From a bacterium (GTDB lineage Bacteria; Myxococcota_A; Bradymonadia; Bradymonadales; Bradymonadaceae), in assembly GCA_030427705.1 (NCBI GenBank), contig JAUIBR010000012.1, positions 87,153 through 151,152 on the forward strand: 64,000 bases of DNA. Direction: 5' to 3'. Both the position numbers and the translations under genes were made by a program. Each line of letters opens with the position of its first letter. The first letter of the stretch is position 1. The notes under the pieces are model-generated. The model searched no databases and was not told the origin of the DNA. It saw only the letters and a list, made by a program, of their open reading frames with translations. Positions 18,072 through 26,231 of the stretch are shown piece after piece.

Positions 18072-18701
18072 CTACGTGATGTAGTTTCGGAGCCGCTCGA
18101 CGATGACATCGAGGGCGATGCGGTTGTTTCCGCCTTCCGGGATGATGAGGTCTGCCCATCGCTTGGAGGGTTCGACGAACTCCAGATGCATCGGTCGCAC
18201 GGTCTGATAATACTGGCGCCGAATGCTCTCGAAATCGCATCCGCGATGCTCAATATCGCGACGGATACGGCGCAGAACCCGAATGTCCGCGTCCGTATCA
18301 ACGAATAGCTTGATATCGAACACTTCCCGAAGCTCAGGCAATGCAAACAGCAAGATTCCTTCGACGATTATCACCGGTTGCGGCGTGATCGTCTCGGTCT
18401 CTTCACTTCGCGAATGAAGCGCAAAGTCGTACTGCGGAGCCTCGATGGTCTCACGCCGCTTCAAAGCCTCGAGGTGCTGCACCAACAACGCGTTGTCGAG
18501 CGAGTTCGGATGGTCGTAGTTCACAACCGCGCGTTCATCCGCCGTCATCCCACTCTGGTCGCGGTAGTACCAGTCGTGTTGAATCAGCGCGGCGCCTTGT
18601 CCGATGCTCTCGATGACGCGCCTGGCAACGGTGGTCTTTCCAGATCCAGTGCCTCCAGCGATTCCGACGATGACAGGTGGGTTTTTCGGGGTATTCGACA
18701 T
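18072..18701 (-). CDS. udk: Uridine kinase
   Basis: Pyrimidine-salvage enzyme that phosphorylates uridine or cytidine to UMP or CMP with ATP or GTP. The 209-aa length matches bacterial Udk. Landmarks: Walker A GIAGGTGSGKTTVARRV (about 13-29), LIQHDWYYRDQSGM for substrate binding, NYDHPNSLDNALL, IIVEGILLFALPELREVFD, and RVLRRIRRDIEHRGCDFESI lid residues. It diverges from the winged-helix gene at 18770 with 68 bp between starts. About 75 bp of non-coding DNA without obvious structure separates its stop from the 17249 gene. Confidence 0.95.
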   Translation of the reverse strand: MSNTPKNPPVIVGIAGGTGSGKTTVARRVIESIGQGAALIQHDWYYRDQSGMTADERAVVNYDHPNSLDNALLVQHLEALKRRETIEAPQYDFALHSRSEETETITPQPVIIVEGILLFALPELREVFDIKLFVDTDADIRVLRRIRRDIEHRGCDFESIRRQYYQTVRPMHLEFVEPSKRWADLIIPEGGNNRIALDVIVERLRNYIT

Positions 18702-18769
18702 GGGGACGGAACTTGCCGAAACGCCTTGGGGGTGTCAAGACTCGACGCCAGAATTGCCAAGAGGCCACC

Positions 18770-19942
18770 ATGAAACTCTCGATCGAAGCCGCACGAAAAC
18801 ACTGGGCAGCCGCGCAGGGACTCGACGGGTCCAACAACGAGTCTTTTGACGGCACGGTCGCAAGACACGGCTGGATTCGCACGCTTGGCGGTGCCGAAGC
18901 CTACCTCGCCTTGCTTGCCCGGAATCGGTCCACGTCCGTCAACAACGTGCATGCCCTCACCGAACAGCTCAGTCTTCGCGTCGTCCCTTCGGTACGTGGC
19001 TGCATCTACATGGTCCCTGCGCGGGATGCGTGGCTCTCGATCAGTTTGGCCGACCAGCTCTCTAGCAAACGAAATCTGCGCGACCAGGAAAAGGCTGGGA
19101 TCAAAGATGGCGAGTTGGATGGCGTTGGGGAGGCGGTCCTTGAGGTACTTGCGGACGGAGCGCTCACCACGCATCAGGTCAAAAAAGCACTGCCTGACGG
19201 GGTGGTGCGAAGCCTGGGCGATGCTGGAAAGAAGGTCGGGCTGAGCTCCACGCTCCCCCCTGCCCTGCGCAATCTGGAGTTTTCTGGCGCGATCATCCGA
19301 AGGTTGGTGGACAACCGCCTCGATCATGAAAAGTACGAATGGCAGCTAAACACCTCGGCAAAAGACGAGGACTACAGCGATCCGGCCAAGGTCCACCGTG
19401 AGATGGCGCTCAAGTACTTCAGCTGGTTTGGGCCGGCGACGCGTCAGGAGTTTGCCGCATGGACCGGGCTAAATCAGACCGAAGCCAAAAAGGCGATCGC
19501 CGCAGCAGGACTCGTCGAAGTTGAGGTTGATGGGCTAGGCGAATGTTACATGACCGAACAGGCGATCGAACGCGAACTGACAGATTCAGTCGCCTTTCTT
19601 CCATGCATGGACGGAATGTTGGCCTCGCGCGAGTCCGCTTATTACCTGGTCGATCCAGAGTTTCACGGCAAGCCCGTTGGCCAGTTCGGCCGCCCTCCGC
19701 TCACGACACTTGGTGAGGTGAAGGTTCCGATGGACCGCACCATTCTGGTCAACGGTGAGGTGGTTGGCCTCTGGGCGTGGGACCCTGACGAAGAGACAGT
19801 CGTCTCAAACGTGTTCAAGGGCGCGCACAAGCCTCCCGCAGCCATCGAAAAGCTCTTGAAAGAGCTCGGGCATGGAAAGGCATTCAGCTTGGATAAAGAC
19901 GAGAAGCTGCGCAAGCGGGTCGCCCGCGTCAAAGCTGGTTAG
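18770..19942 (+). CDS. Winged-helix DNA-binding protein, AlkZ/YcaQ-like family
   Basis: The start at 18770 (MKLSIEAARKHWAAAQGLDG) is preceded by AAGAGG six bases upstream; a longer GTG-initiated frame overlaps the uridine kinase promoter and is rejected. The 390-aa protein has the HTH_42 organisation of AlkZ-like proteins: N-terminal ARKHWAAAQGL, tandem winged-helix segments (LADGALTTHQVKKALPDG; KYFSWFGPATRQEFAAWTGL) and the C-terminal FGRPPLTTLGEVKVPMDRTILVNGEVVGLWAWDP barrel. AlkZ and YcaQ are glycosylases that remove bulky or crosslinked bases. Here the region expected to hold the catalytic Gln motif reads GWIRTLGG, so it may bind DNA without that chemistry. Its stop overlaps that of the convergent lipoprotein gene by 4 bases. 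Confidence 0.85.
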   Translation: MKLSIEAARKHWAAAQGLDGSNNESFDGTVARHGWIRTLGGAEAYLALLARNRSTSVNNVHALTEQLSLRVVPSVRGCIYMVPARDAWLSISLADQLSSKRNLRDQEKAGIKDGELDGVGEAVLEVLADGALTTHQVKKALPDGVVRSLGDAGKKVGLSSTLPPALRNLEFSGAIIRRLVDNRLDHEKYEWQLNTSAKDEDYSDPAKVHREMALKYFSWFGPATRQEFAAWTGLNQTEAKKAIAAAGLVEVEVDGLGECYMTEQAIERELTDSVAFLPCMDGMLASRESAYYLVDPEFHGKPVGQFGRPPLTTLGEVKVPMDRTILVNGEVVGLWAWDPDEETVVSNVFKGAHKPPAAIEKLLKELGHGKAFSLDKDEKLRKRVARVKAG

Positions 19943-21033
19943 TCGGCTGGTTCCGTGATCGTCGCACCGATCGTCAGACTGGAGATGCAATAGGTATCTC
20001 CGTCTTCCACTTCGACCCAGGTCGAGGTCTCGGTATCAAACTCATGTTCGGTGTACCGGACATCCGTCAGTAGCGCGGCAAACTCGTCACCGATAAACCC
20101 CTGTCGATTGATGTCGATATTGCCGGTCCGCACCACGAAGGTCTTCTCGCAGGTGCCTGCAGTGCAGTTAACTCCGACACGTGCACACGAGTCACATAGT
20201 GGACCCGCGACGAAATCCGTTGTACCCATCTGGCTCTCTAGCTCACCTTCCAGATCGAACGTGATGACAGTCGTTGGGTCAGTCTCCGAGGTTCGACCTT
20301 CATAGCGAAGTTCGAACAAGTCCCCCTCACCGGGCTGCATGACCGCTTGCTCGGCAACCAACACCGGTTGGGGTTGATTTGGATCGCATTCGACAGGAGC
20401 GTTGACCTCGGCAGGCACATCAAACGTGGTCTCTTCCATGCACCAAGTCTGCCCATCTTCAACCGGGGTCGAAACGTCGTTATCGTCGACAACGACTTCA
20501 ACGAACCTGGCATCGGATAACGTTCCAGTCAGCCTATCATCGACGGTATCGATGGATATCGCGCCCGAGACCGCCAGGAAATCTCGGGTGCAATCGAAAT
20601 CAACGCACTCTGCAGAGACGGTGACGCAGATGCTGCAGTTGGCATAGTTCTGCTCGGAAATCATGTAGGTGCCTGGCCCGAAGTTCCGCCCCACTGTTCC
20701 CAAGAAGTAGAACAACATGACGTCCGTTGGGTCTTCACCGGCACGCATTTCCGCGTGGACACCGACGTTCGGGTAAATCTCAGCCATTCCACTGGCGACA
20801 CTGAACCCGTTTCGGTCACAAACCTCGGCGTTGTTCGCGTTGTTCGCGTTGTTCGAATTGTTGAGATTGTTGACGTTGTTCGAGTTGTTGGCGTTGTTGC
20901 CGTTATTCGAATTGTTGACGTTGTTGACGTTATTGCCGTTGTTCGCCGCATCTTTGTCCGAGTCATCAGACCCGCACCCAACCAACACCAACAATCCCAC
21001 AACAACCAAAAACCGAACGGCCCAACTATTCAT
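19939..21033 (-). CDS. Asn-rich-linker lipoprotein with two Cys-rich repeats, paralogue 2
   Basis: The start at 21033 gives MNSWAVRFLVVVGLLVLVGCGSDD with a clear lipobox. Residues about 25-70 are an NNX-repeat linker. The rest of the 364-aa protein is two related halves: each has FGPGTYMISEQNYANC-type or equivalent text, a cluster CSICVTVSAECVDFDCTRDFLAVSG or CDSCARVGVNCTAGTC followed by KTFVVRTGNIDI, and an end like VEDGQTWCMEETTF or VEDGDTYCISSLTIGATI. It is a clear paralogue of the next gene upstream (21093-22217), from which only a 59-bp repeat-filled gap separates it. Surface-exposed, function unknown. The stop overlaps the convergent winged-helix gene. Confidence 0.82.
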   Translation of the reverse strand: MNSWAVRFLVVVGLLVLVGCGSDDSDKDAANNGNNVNNVNNSNNGNNANNSNNVNNLNNSNNANNANNAEVCDRNGFSVASGMAEIYPNVGVHAEMRAGEDPTDVMLFYFLGTVGRNFGPGTYMISEQNYANCSICVTVSAECVDFDCTRDFLAVSGAISIDTVDDRLTGTLSDARFVEVVVDDNDVSTPVEDGQTWCMEETTFDVPAEVNAPVECDPNQPQPVLVAEQAVMQPGEGDLFELRYEGRTSETDPTTVITFDLEGELESQMGTTDFVAGPLCDSCARVGVNCTAGTCEKTFVVRTGNIDINRQGFIGDEFAALLTDVRYTEHEFDTETSTWVEVEDGDTYCISSLTIGATITEPAD

Positions 21034-21042
21034 CTTCAACAA

Positions 21043-21092
21043 CCAAAAGACCAAAGACCAACAACCAACAACCAACGACCAAAAACCAAAGA
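21043..21092 (-). repeat. Heptad TTGGnnn tandem array between two lipoprotein genes
   Basis: On the plus strand the units are CCAAAAGA (8 bp), CCAAAGA, CCAACAA, CCAACAA, CCAACGA, CCAAAAA and CCAAAGA; on the gene strand this is a run of nnnTTGG heptads. The array begins at the base after the TAG stop of the 21093 gene and fills nearly all the space to the start of the next gene at 21033. The constant TTGG with three variable bases recurs at 34470, 52637, 59293 and 63854. Confidence 0.85.
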
Positions 21093-22217
21093 CTAGTTAC
21101 CCGGCGCCTCAAGCGTCGCGCTAATCGTCAGGTCCGTAATGCAGTACGAATCACCGTTTTCGACTGGCGTTGATTGCGCAGTATCGAAGTCGATGTCGTG
21201 CTCGTACAACTCGACATTCTGCAGGCGGGCGGTGAACGTATCACCGACCATGCCTGACGACGTGATTTCAATCGTTCCGCCGACGGCGAGGAACGTCTTC
21301 TCGCAGCTATCGACCGTGCAATTGAGGTCGACCAAGACGCAGTTTCCACAGTCTTCGTACGAAGCATATTCGATGGTCGCGGTGCCTGGCGTGACATTGC
21401 CGCCGAATGCGCTCAACAGCTCGACGCGAATCGAATCGAATGGGTCAGTTGCCGAGGTCTTGCCCTGGTAGAGGAAGGTCTCGTCGCCTTCGCTTTCGGT
21501 GTAGAGCACGGACTGCTCAACAACCGTAGGCTGAGTTTGCTGCGGGTCACATGTAACCGTTGGGACCGTGTCGCCTTCGATTGGCATGTCGAACTCATAC
21601 GAATCGATGCACCACTGTGCTCCGTTCGCAACTGGCGTTGAAACATACGTATCGAGGTCGATGGTGACCTCTTGGAACTTCGCGTTCGTGAGCGACCCAA
21701 CGACCGCTTCACCTGCCGTGAATGAGTCGATGGTGACCATGCCTTCCGTCGCCAAGAATTCACGCGAGCAGTTGAACTCTTCATCACAGTTGCTGAACGC
21801 AAGCACGCAGAACTCACACGTTTCGTAGTTCTCGTCTGTGATCATGTACGTGCCGGGACCAAACGAATCAGCGCTGTCGCCGTAGAATTCGACGGACACC
21901 AGGTCCGACGGGAAGTCATCTTGGGCATAGCCGGTCAGGAAAATTCCGAGGTCCGTCTCGATGACCGCTTCCTCAAACACAGCCGTGAAGCCATCGATAT
22001 CGCACATGCCGGTGACGTTATTGATGTTGTTTGCGTTGTTTGAGTTGTTCGAATTGTTGACGTTATTGACGTTATTCGCGTTGTTAACGTTGTTCGCATT
22101 GTTGACGTTGTTTGCGTTGTTAACGTTGTTGGTGTTCGCGTTGTTGTTCTTGTCGTCGTCGCTTCCACAAGCAGCGACAAAGAGAATCAGTCCTACAGCC
22201 AGAAATTTGCGCATCAT
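21093..22217 (-). CDS. Asn-rich-linker lipoprotein with two Cys-rich repeats, paralogue 1
   Basis: Start taken at 22217 (MMRKFLAVGLILFVAACGSDDD), the first Met of a good lipoprotein signal; an ATG at 22226 is also possible and one at 22283 is unlikely. After the lipobox Cys come about 45 residues of NNANNV-type linker. Two homologous domains follow: FGPGTYMITDENYETCEFC with SNCDEEFNCSREFLATEG, and PGTATIEYASYEDCGNC with DLNCTVDSCEKTFLAVGG, each closing with a VANGAQWCID- or VENGDSYCIT-like strand. The 374-aa protein is collinear with the downstream gene at 19939, indicating a tandem duplication of an already duplicated domain. Secreted adhesin or binding protein is a guess only. Confidence 0.82.
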   Translation of the reverse strand: MMRKFLAVGLILFVAACGSDDDKNNNANTNNVNNANNVNNANNVNNANNVNNVNNSNNSNNANNINNVTGMCDIDGFTAVFEEAVIETDLGIFLTGYAQDDFPSDLVSVEFYGDSADSFGPGTYMITDENYETCEFCVLAFSNCDEEFNCSREFLATEGMVTIDSFTAGEAVVGSLTNAKFQEVTIDLDTYVSTPVANGAQWCIDSYEFDMPIEGDTVPTVTCDPQQTQPTVVEQSVLYTESEGDETFLYQGKTSATDPFDSIRVELLSAFGGNVTPGTATIEYASYEDCGNCVLVDLNCTVDSCEKTFLAVGGTIEITSSGMVGDTFTARLQNVELYEHDIDFDTAQSTPVENGDSYCITDLTISATLEAPGN

Positions 22218-22344
22218 CTTATCCATGGTTGGTGGTGCCATCGGCACCAAAATTTTGTCTAAAAAGCGGCGCAACTTTGGCACCGTCGTCGGTTTCGATC
22301 AAGTCAGTCTGGCGATCGCATTCAACTTGGGATAAGACGACCTC

Positions 22345-22373
22345 CCTTGGCGGCACCCTAAAATCCGCCACGG
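22345..22373 (+). promoter_or_regulatory. Inverted repeat in the leader of the S1-domain gene
   Basis: TGGCGG (22348-22353) pairs with CCGCCA (22365-22370), and an outer CC/GG pair extends the stem past one mismatch. It lies about 20 bp before the start at 22392. There is no T-run on either side. It could be a short 5' leader hairpin or an operator; nothing in the sequence decides. Confidence 0.4.
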
Positions 22374-22391
22374 ACGCATGGAAGAATTGAG

Positions 22392-23921
22392 ATGACCGAA
22401 GAAACGCAACAAACCGAATCGCCCGAAGTCACTGAAGAAGCTGCGCCAGAAGCAGCTGAAGCCGCGACCGCACCAGAAGCTGAAGAAACAGCTGCGCCTG
22501 CACAACCAGAAGCGGACGCCGAAGCCACGGAAGAAGCCGCCGAAGCGGTTGAAGCTGCTGGGTCAGACGATGACGATGACGAAGATGATGACGACGTGCG
22601 GCCGGCTCAGAAGAAGTCGAAGGGCCGCCGCGACGCCAAGAACGACCCGAAGGTTAAGATCGCCACGGAATTGAAGCGATTGACAGACCTCGCGACCAAA
22701 TACCCAGAGATTGGGCCGGTTGTGGCTGAGGTTGCGTTCAAGACGGGCTACCGCGACCTAGGTGACCGAATCCTGCGCCTCGGGCTCGATGACGACGATC
22801 ACGGTGTTGAATACTACTTCATCGTCGCCAATATGGCGCGACGTGACGGCGATCCATCCGATGCGATTCAGGCCGTCCAAGATGCTCTGAACAAGTTCAC
22901 GGACAACACGATCCAGAAGACGCAGACCGAGGCTGACCGCCTCCTGCACCTTGTTCGTATCGGCTTTGCTGCGCTCCTGTTTGACCTGGAAGACCTCAAG
23001 GCTCGCCCAGACTTCGTGCAGGCTGTCCGCGACCAACTTCCAAAGCTCGAGTCATTCTACAAGGAAGACCCGTTCTATCACTCGCTGTTGGCCCAAGCCG
23101 CTTGGTTTACTTCGAAAGAAGAGAGCGAGCAGATTTGGGACCAAGCTGCTGGCATGGACGAATCCGAAGCGACCTGGAACGCACGCGGAACCTGGTACAA
23201 AGAGGCCGAGAAAGACGCATCGCGTGCAGAAGGCGCATACCGCGAAGGTCTCAAGGTCGTCCCGGAAAGCTCATTGCTCTTGCACAACCTTGCGCAGATT
23301 CTCCTCGACCGCGCCGAAGAAGCGACCGACGAGGCAAAAGAACAAGCCCAAGCTTGGGTCAAGGAAGCCGACGCCCTGCTCCGCCGTGCAACCCGCACGG
23401 TGACTCGACGCGGCCTTCGACGCCATATCCACTCGACCATCGACCGCATGAAGCAATTGCGTGGTCAGTCTGGAAAGCCAGACGCTGAGCCTCCAAAAGA
23501 AGGCGATATTGTTCGCGGACGTGTCCGTTCCATCACGCACTACGGCGCGTTTCTTTCGATCGGTGGTGGCCACTCAGGCCTGCTGCATAAATCGGAAATC
23601 GCGCACGAGCGCGTCGATGACCCCAACCGCTTCCTCAAAGTCGGCGACACGCTTGAAGTCAAAGTTATCGAGGTCAAAGACCGCGATGATGGTGAAGGCC
23701 TGCGCATCGGATTCTCGCGCAAAGCGGTTCTGCCCAAGCCCGAGAAGTCGAAGAACGACAACCAGAATCGTCGTGGTGGTGGCGGAAACAAAGGGAAAGG
23801 TCGCGGTAACAACAACAACCGCAACCAGAACCAAAACCGTCGCAAGAAGAACGACGAAAGCCTGGCTACCCTTGGCGAAATGCTACTCGCGAAGCTGCAG
23901 GACAAGGAAGACAACAAGTGA
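22392..23921 (+). CDS. S1 RNA-binding domain protein with acidic N-terminus and basic Asn/Arg tail
   Basis: A 509-aa cytoplasmic protein. Residues 1-70 are an Ala/Glu/Pro-rich disordered tract ending in a run of Asp. Residues about 90-365 are helical with TPR-like spacing (YYFIVANMARRDGDPSDAIQAVQDAL; LLHNLAQILLDRAEEA). One S1 domain follows (about 371-446: GDIVRGRVRSITHYGAFLSIGGGHSGLLHKSEIA), the fold used by ribosomal protein S1, polynucleotide phosphorylase and RNase E to bind RNA. The C-terminus is a basic RGGGGNKGKGRGNNNNRNQNQNRRKK tract of low complexity, then a short helix. Binding of RNA or ribosomes is likely. The stop overlaps the next gene's GTG start. Confidence 0.88.
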   Translation: MTEETQQTESPEVTEEAAPEAAEAATAPEAEETAAPAQPEADAEATEEAAEAVEAAGSDDDDDEDDDDVRPAQKKSKGRRDAKNDPKVKIATELKRLTDLATKYPEIGPVVAEVAFKTGYRDLGDRILRLGLDDDDHGVEYYFIVANMARRDGDPSDAIQAVQDALNKFTDNTIQKTQTEADRLLHLVRIGFAALLFDLEDLKARPDFVQAVRDQLPKLESFYKEDPFYHSLLAQAAWFTSKEESEQIWDQAAGMDESEATWNARGTWYKEAEKDASRAEGAYREGLKVVPESSLLLHNLAQILLDRAEEATDEAKEQAQAWVKEADALLRRATRTVTRRGLRRHIHSTIDRMKQLRGQSGKPDAEPPKEGDIVRGRVRSITHYGAFLSIGGGHSGLLHKSEIAHERVDDPNRFLKVGDTLEVKVIEVKDRDDGEGLRIGFSRKAVLPKPEKSKNDNQNRRGGGGNKGKGRGNNNNRNQNQNRRKKNDESLATLGEMLLAKLQDKEDNK

Positions 23922-24301
23922 AGCCGAACACGCACTTGATGGCTAACCCCGACCTTTGCGGCGAGGTGGTTGAGCTCGGCGAGAATGCCGCGAAAGTGCG
24001 GCTTACGCTGACCGAGCCAATGCGTGTTGACGAACAAGGCCTGGTTCACGGCAGTTTCGTTTTTGGCCTCGCTGACTACGCAGCCATGCTGGCGGTTAAC
24101 GATCCCTATGTTGTGCTGGGCGCGGCGGATTGCCGCTTTCTGGCACCAACCAAGGTCGGCGACGAAGTGTTCGCGACGGCGAAGATTGTTGAAGAGAAAG
24201 GCAAGAAGCGCGTCGTCGAAGCGTCTGCGTCGGTCGGCGACAAAGAAGTCTTCACCGCCACCTTCACCACCTTCGTCTTGGAATCACACGTCCTTAGTTG
24301 A
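23918..24301 (+). CDS. Hotdog-fold thioesterase, PaaI-like
   Basis: A 127-aa single hotdog domain. The helix segment VHGSFVFGLADYAAMLAVND and the strand ADCRFLAPTKVGDEVFATAKI are typical of PaaI/FapR-type proteins, which hydrolyse or bind acyl-CoA thioesters. The start taken is the GTG at 23918, which overlaps the S1 gene stop (GTGA) and has AAGGAAG upstream; an ATG at 23939 without a ribosome site is the alternative. Its last 8 bases overlap the end of the convergent lipoprotein gene at 24294. Substrate unknown. Confidence 0.85.
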   Translation: MKPNTHLMANPDLCGEVVELGENAAKVRLTLTEPMRVDEQGLVHGSFVFGLADYAAMLAVNDPYVVLGAADCRFLAPTKVGDEVFATAKIVEEKGKKRVVEASASVGDKEVFTATFTTFVLESHVLS

Positions 24302-26231
24302 TTTCAGGAACCGGCAGCACACACGGTCCCTGACACGTGTGCTCAACCACACCATCTAGGCGGAAAAACAGATTCATCTGCTCCCGGGCTTGGCTTGTGC
24401 GCCGTACAGCTTCGTGCACGTCATTTGGCCCTGATACCAACTGCCAGAGGTCCGCAAACGTCGGCTCAATGCCGAAGTCGTAGTAAACCAAGGCGCTATC
24501 TGCCGGTGAATTGGTTCGCGCAATCTCTTCGACGTCCTTGGGTGTCGGTTCCATCAGTGGAATCCCCAGGGAACGGGCGTGAATCTCCGCCGAGAGATTC
24601 GGCACGCTCGCATCACCCACGCCAATCTGCATCAGAATCTTATGTGGGTCGTCTAGCGGCCGTTTAGCTACTAAGTGTGCGTATGAGATAGGGTCGATTG
24701 GGTCCAATGCTGCCGAGCCAACGACCTGAAACTTCAACAGGTTGATTCGGTCCAAATTCACCGATAGCAACACATCGAAAAGGTTGAATGGATGGGCTCG
24801 AGTCATCATGAAGCCAAACGATGAGCCCCCCACGTTCAATGCGCCCCGCTCAATCGTGTTCAACGCCATCAAGGTCCCACCCAGGATATGCCCCTGGCTG
24901 ATGCCCAGGAAGTACACTTCGTCCCCAAGCGCAGGCGTGTCGCCGATTTGGGCGACCATCAGCTCGGGCAATCGCGTGCGAAGAAGGTGCGTGAACACTA
25001 TCTGATTGATCATCGCTTGATGAACGCGCGGCGCAAAGCCCAACGCATCACCAGGGGATTCGCCCATCTTAACAGCCAACTCAACCCGGTCGGGTGCGCT
25101 CATCCCCACCCAATCTGTGCAGGCCATGACCACACCGACCTCTTCGGCGAAACTGATCTGGACGGGAGAAATGATCTCGTCGCAACTACCAAAGAAGCCG
25201 TGTCCAAACTGCACGATTCGCGCATTACCGCCCGCCGCAACGACGGTTCGCGGAATGTTGATTCGGAACGGAACTGGGTAGGTACCGGAAGAGACGACCT
25301 GACCATCCGGATTTCGGGAGACTCGTGTCCATGGCGCATTCGACGCCTGGATATTGGGAGCCTCAAAGGTGCCCTCGATCACGAAGTCGTAGCCAGCCTC
25401 GGGGTCGCTCACGACCTGAACGCCACCGATCGCGAACGCACCTTGGTCCACATACTCTTGCGCAAGCTCACGTGCCTGCAACATGGTCCCAATCAGGTTC
25501 TCTTCGGTCCGCGTCGTAAAATCCCATGCAAGCTGCAGATTGGCGACGTCGACACCGGCATCTGACAACGGCGGCAGAACGTCTTCGCGCAAACTAGCCA
25601 CATAGTCAGACAGATAATCCGTGACCACGGCATCATCCCGGATGGCCGCAAAAATCTCCGTTGGTTCGTGCGTTTCACCTGCAGCGCTCTTCAGTCCTTG
25701 AAGCGCCACGATGTAACGACGATGGTCCTCAAGCCGGTACAAAGGCCGCAGTGCGACAAGCTGCACTTCCGGGTCGTCACTTTCGTAGACCTCGGCGATG
25801 TGCGGGACAAACTCTCCCGTTTCGGAGTCCAAAAGCAAGGTTGCGGAGCCAGGGTCCGTGGATTGCGTCACCGTCGGCAAGCCGTCTGGGGAAACACCAC
25901 CCGTGAACCGAGCAACGATGGAAGGATGCGGCCCAAACCCGTCCGCGGGGTCCATATTGGAATCTCGGAGCGCCTCACCGTCCTTTGTCTTCGGCAATGC
26001 GGCATCGGGGATATTGACGACGAAACCTGAGGGCATCTCTTCGTCAGGTTTCAGAAACACATCCGATGGATACGGCAGTAAGCAATCATGCTCATACGCC
26101 AGGGGGTTACACGAAAGTGGTACATCCTCACCGGCAACTTCGCTGTTGTTGGTGTCGTTGTCGCTGGACTCACCGTCGTCTGAACACGCTGCGACCAGCA
26201 ACAAACTCAATACCAATGCCGTGTTTTTCAT
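24294..26231 (-). CDS. Large lipoprotein with alpha/beta-hydrolase-like domain
   Basis: A 645-aa lipoprotein (MKNTALVLSLLLVAACSDDG) exported to the envelope. The early text CNPLAYEHDCLLPYPSDVFL and the long N-terminal half are seen in large myxobacterial-type secreted hydrolases. The second half has hydrolase marks: IVQFGHGFFGSCDE (oxyanion-side loop, about 339-351), VVMACTDWVGMS, and a nucleophile elbow FLGISQGHILGG with Ser445. Candidate later acid and His residues are in QIGVGDASVP and GPNDVHEAVRR. An esterase or lipase on the cell surface is the likely role. Its start overlaps the tesB stop (ATGA), placing it in an operon with tesB and an acyl-CoA dehydrogenase, in keeping with lipid use. 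Confidence 0.78.
   Translation of the reverse strand: MKNTALVLSLLLVAACSDDGESSDNDTNNSEVAGEDVPLSCNPLAYEHDCLLPYPSDVFLKPDEEMPSGFVVNIPDAALPKTKDGEALRDSNMDPADGFGPHPSIVARFTGGVSPDGLPTVTQSTDPGSATLLLDSETGEFVPHIAEVYESDDPEVQLVALRPLYRLEDHRRYIVALQGLKSAAGETHEPTEIFAAIRDDAVVTDYLSDYVASLREDVLPPLSDAGVDVANLQLAWDFTTRTEENLIGTMLQARELAQEYVDQGAFAIGGVQVVSDPEAGYDFVIEGTFEAPNIQASNAPWTRVSRNPDGQVVSSGTYPVPFRINIPRTVVAAGGNARIVQFGHGFFGSCDEIISPVQISFAEEVGVVMACTDWVGMSAPDRVELAVKMGESPGDALGFAPRVHQAMINQIVFTHLLRTRLPELMVAQIGDTPALGDEVYFLGISQGHILGGTLMALNTIERGALNVGGSSFGFMMTRAHPFNLFDVLLSVNLDRINLLKFQVVGSAALDPIDPISYAHLVAKRPLDDPHKILMQIGVGDASVPNLSAEIHARSLGIPLMEPTPKDVEEIARTNSPADSALVYYDFGIEPTFADLWQLVSGPNDVHEAVRRTSQAREQMNLFFRLDGVVEHTCQGPCVLPVPEIN

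Noticed and set aside
22234..22248. GGTGCC-ATC-GGCACC palindrome as an operator for the lipoprotein gene
   Set aside because: A single short palindrome just upstream of the start, with no second copy or known consensus; too weak to call.
21930..22335. Plus-strand frames with LLTLFALL repeats opposite Asn-rich linkers
   Set aside because: They are the antisense of NNX codons, which always read as Leu/Val/Phe; the same false frames appear opposite every NNX lipoprotein.
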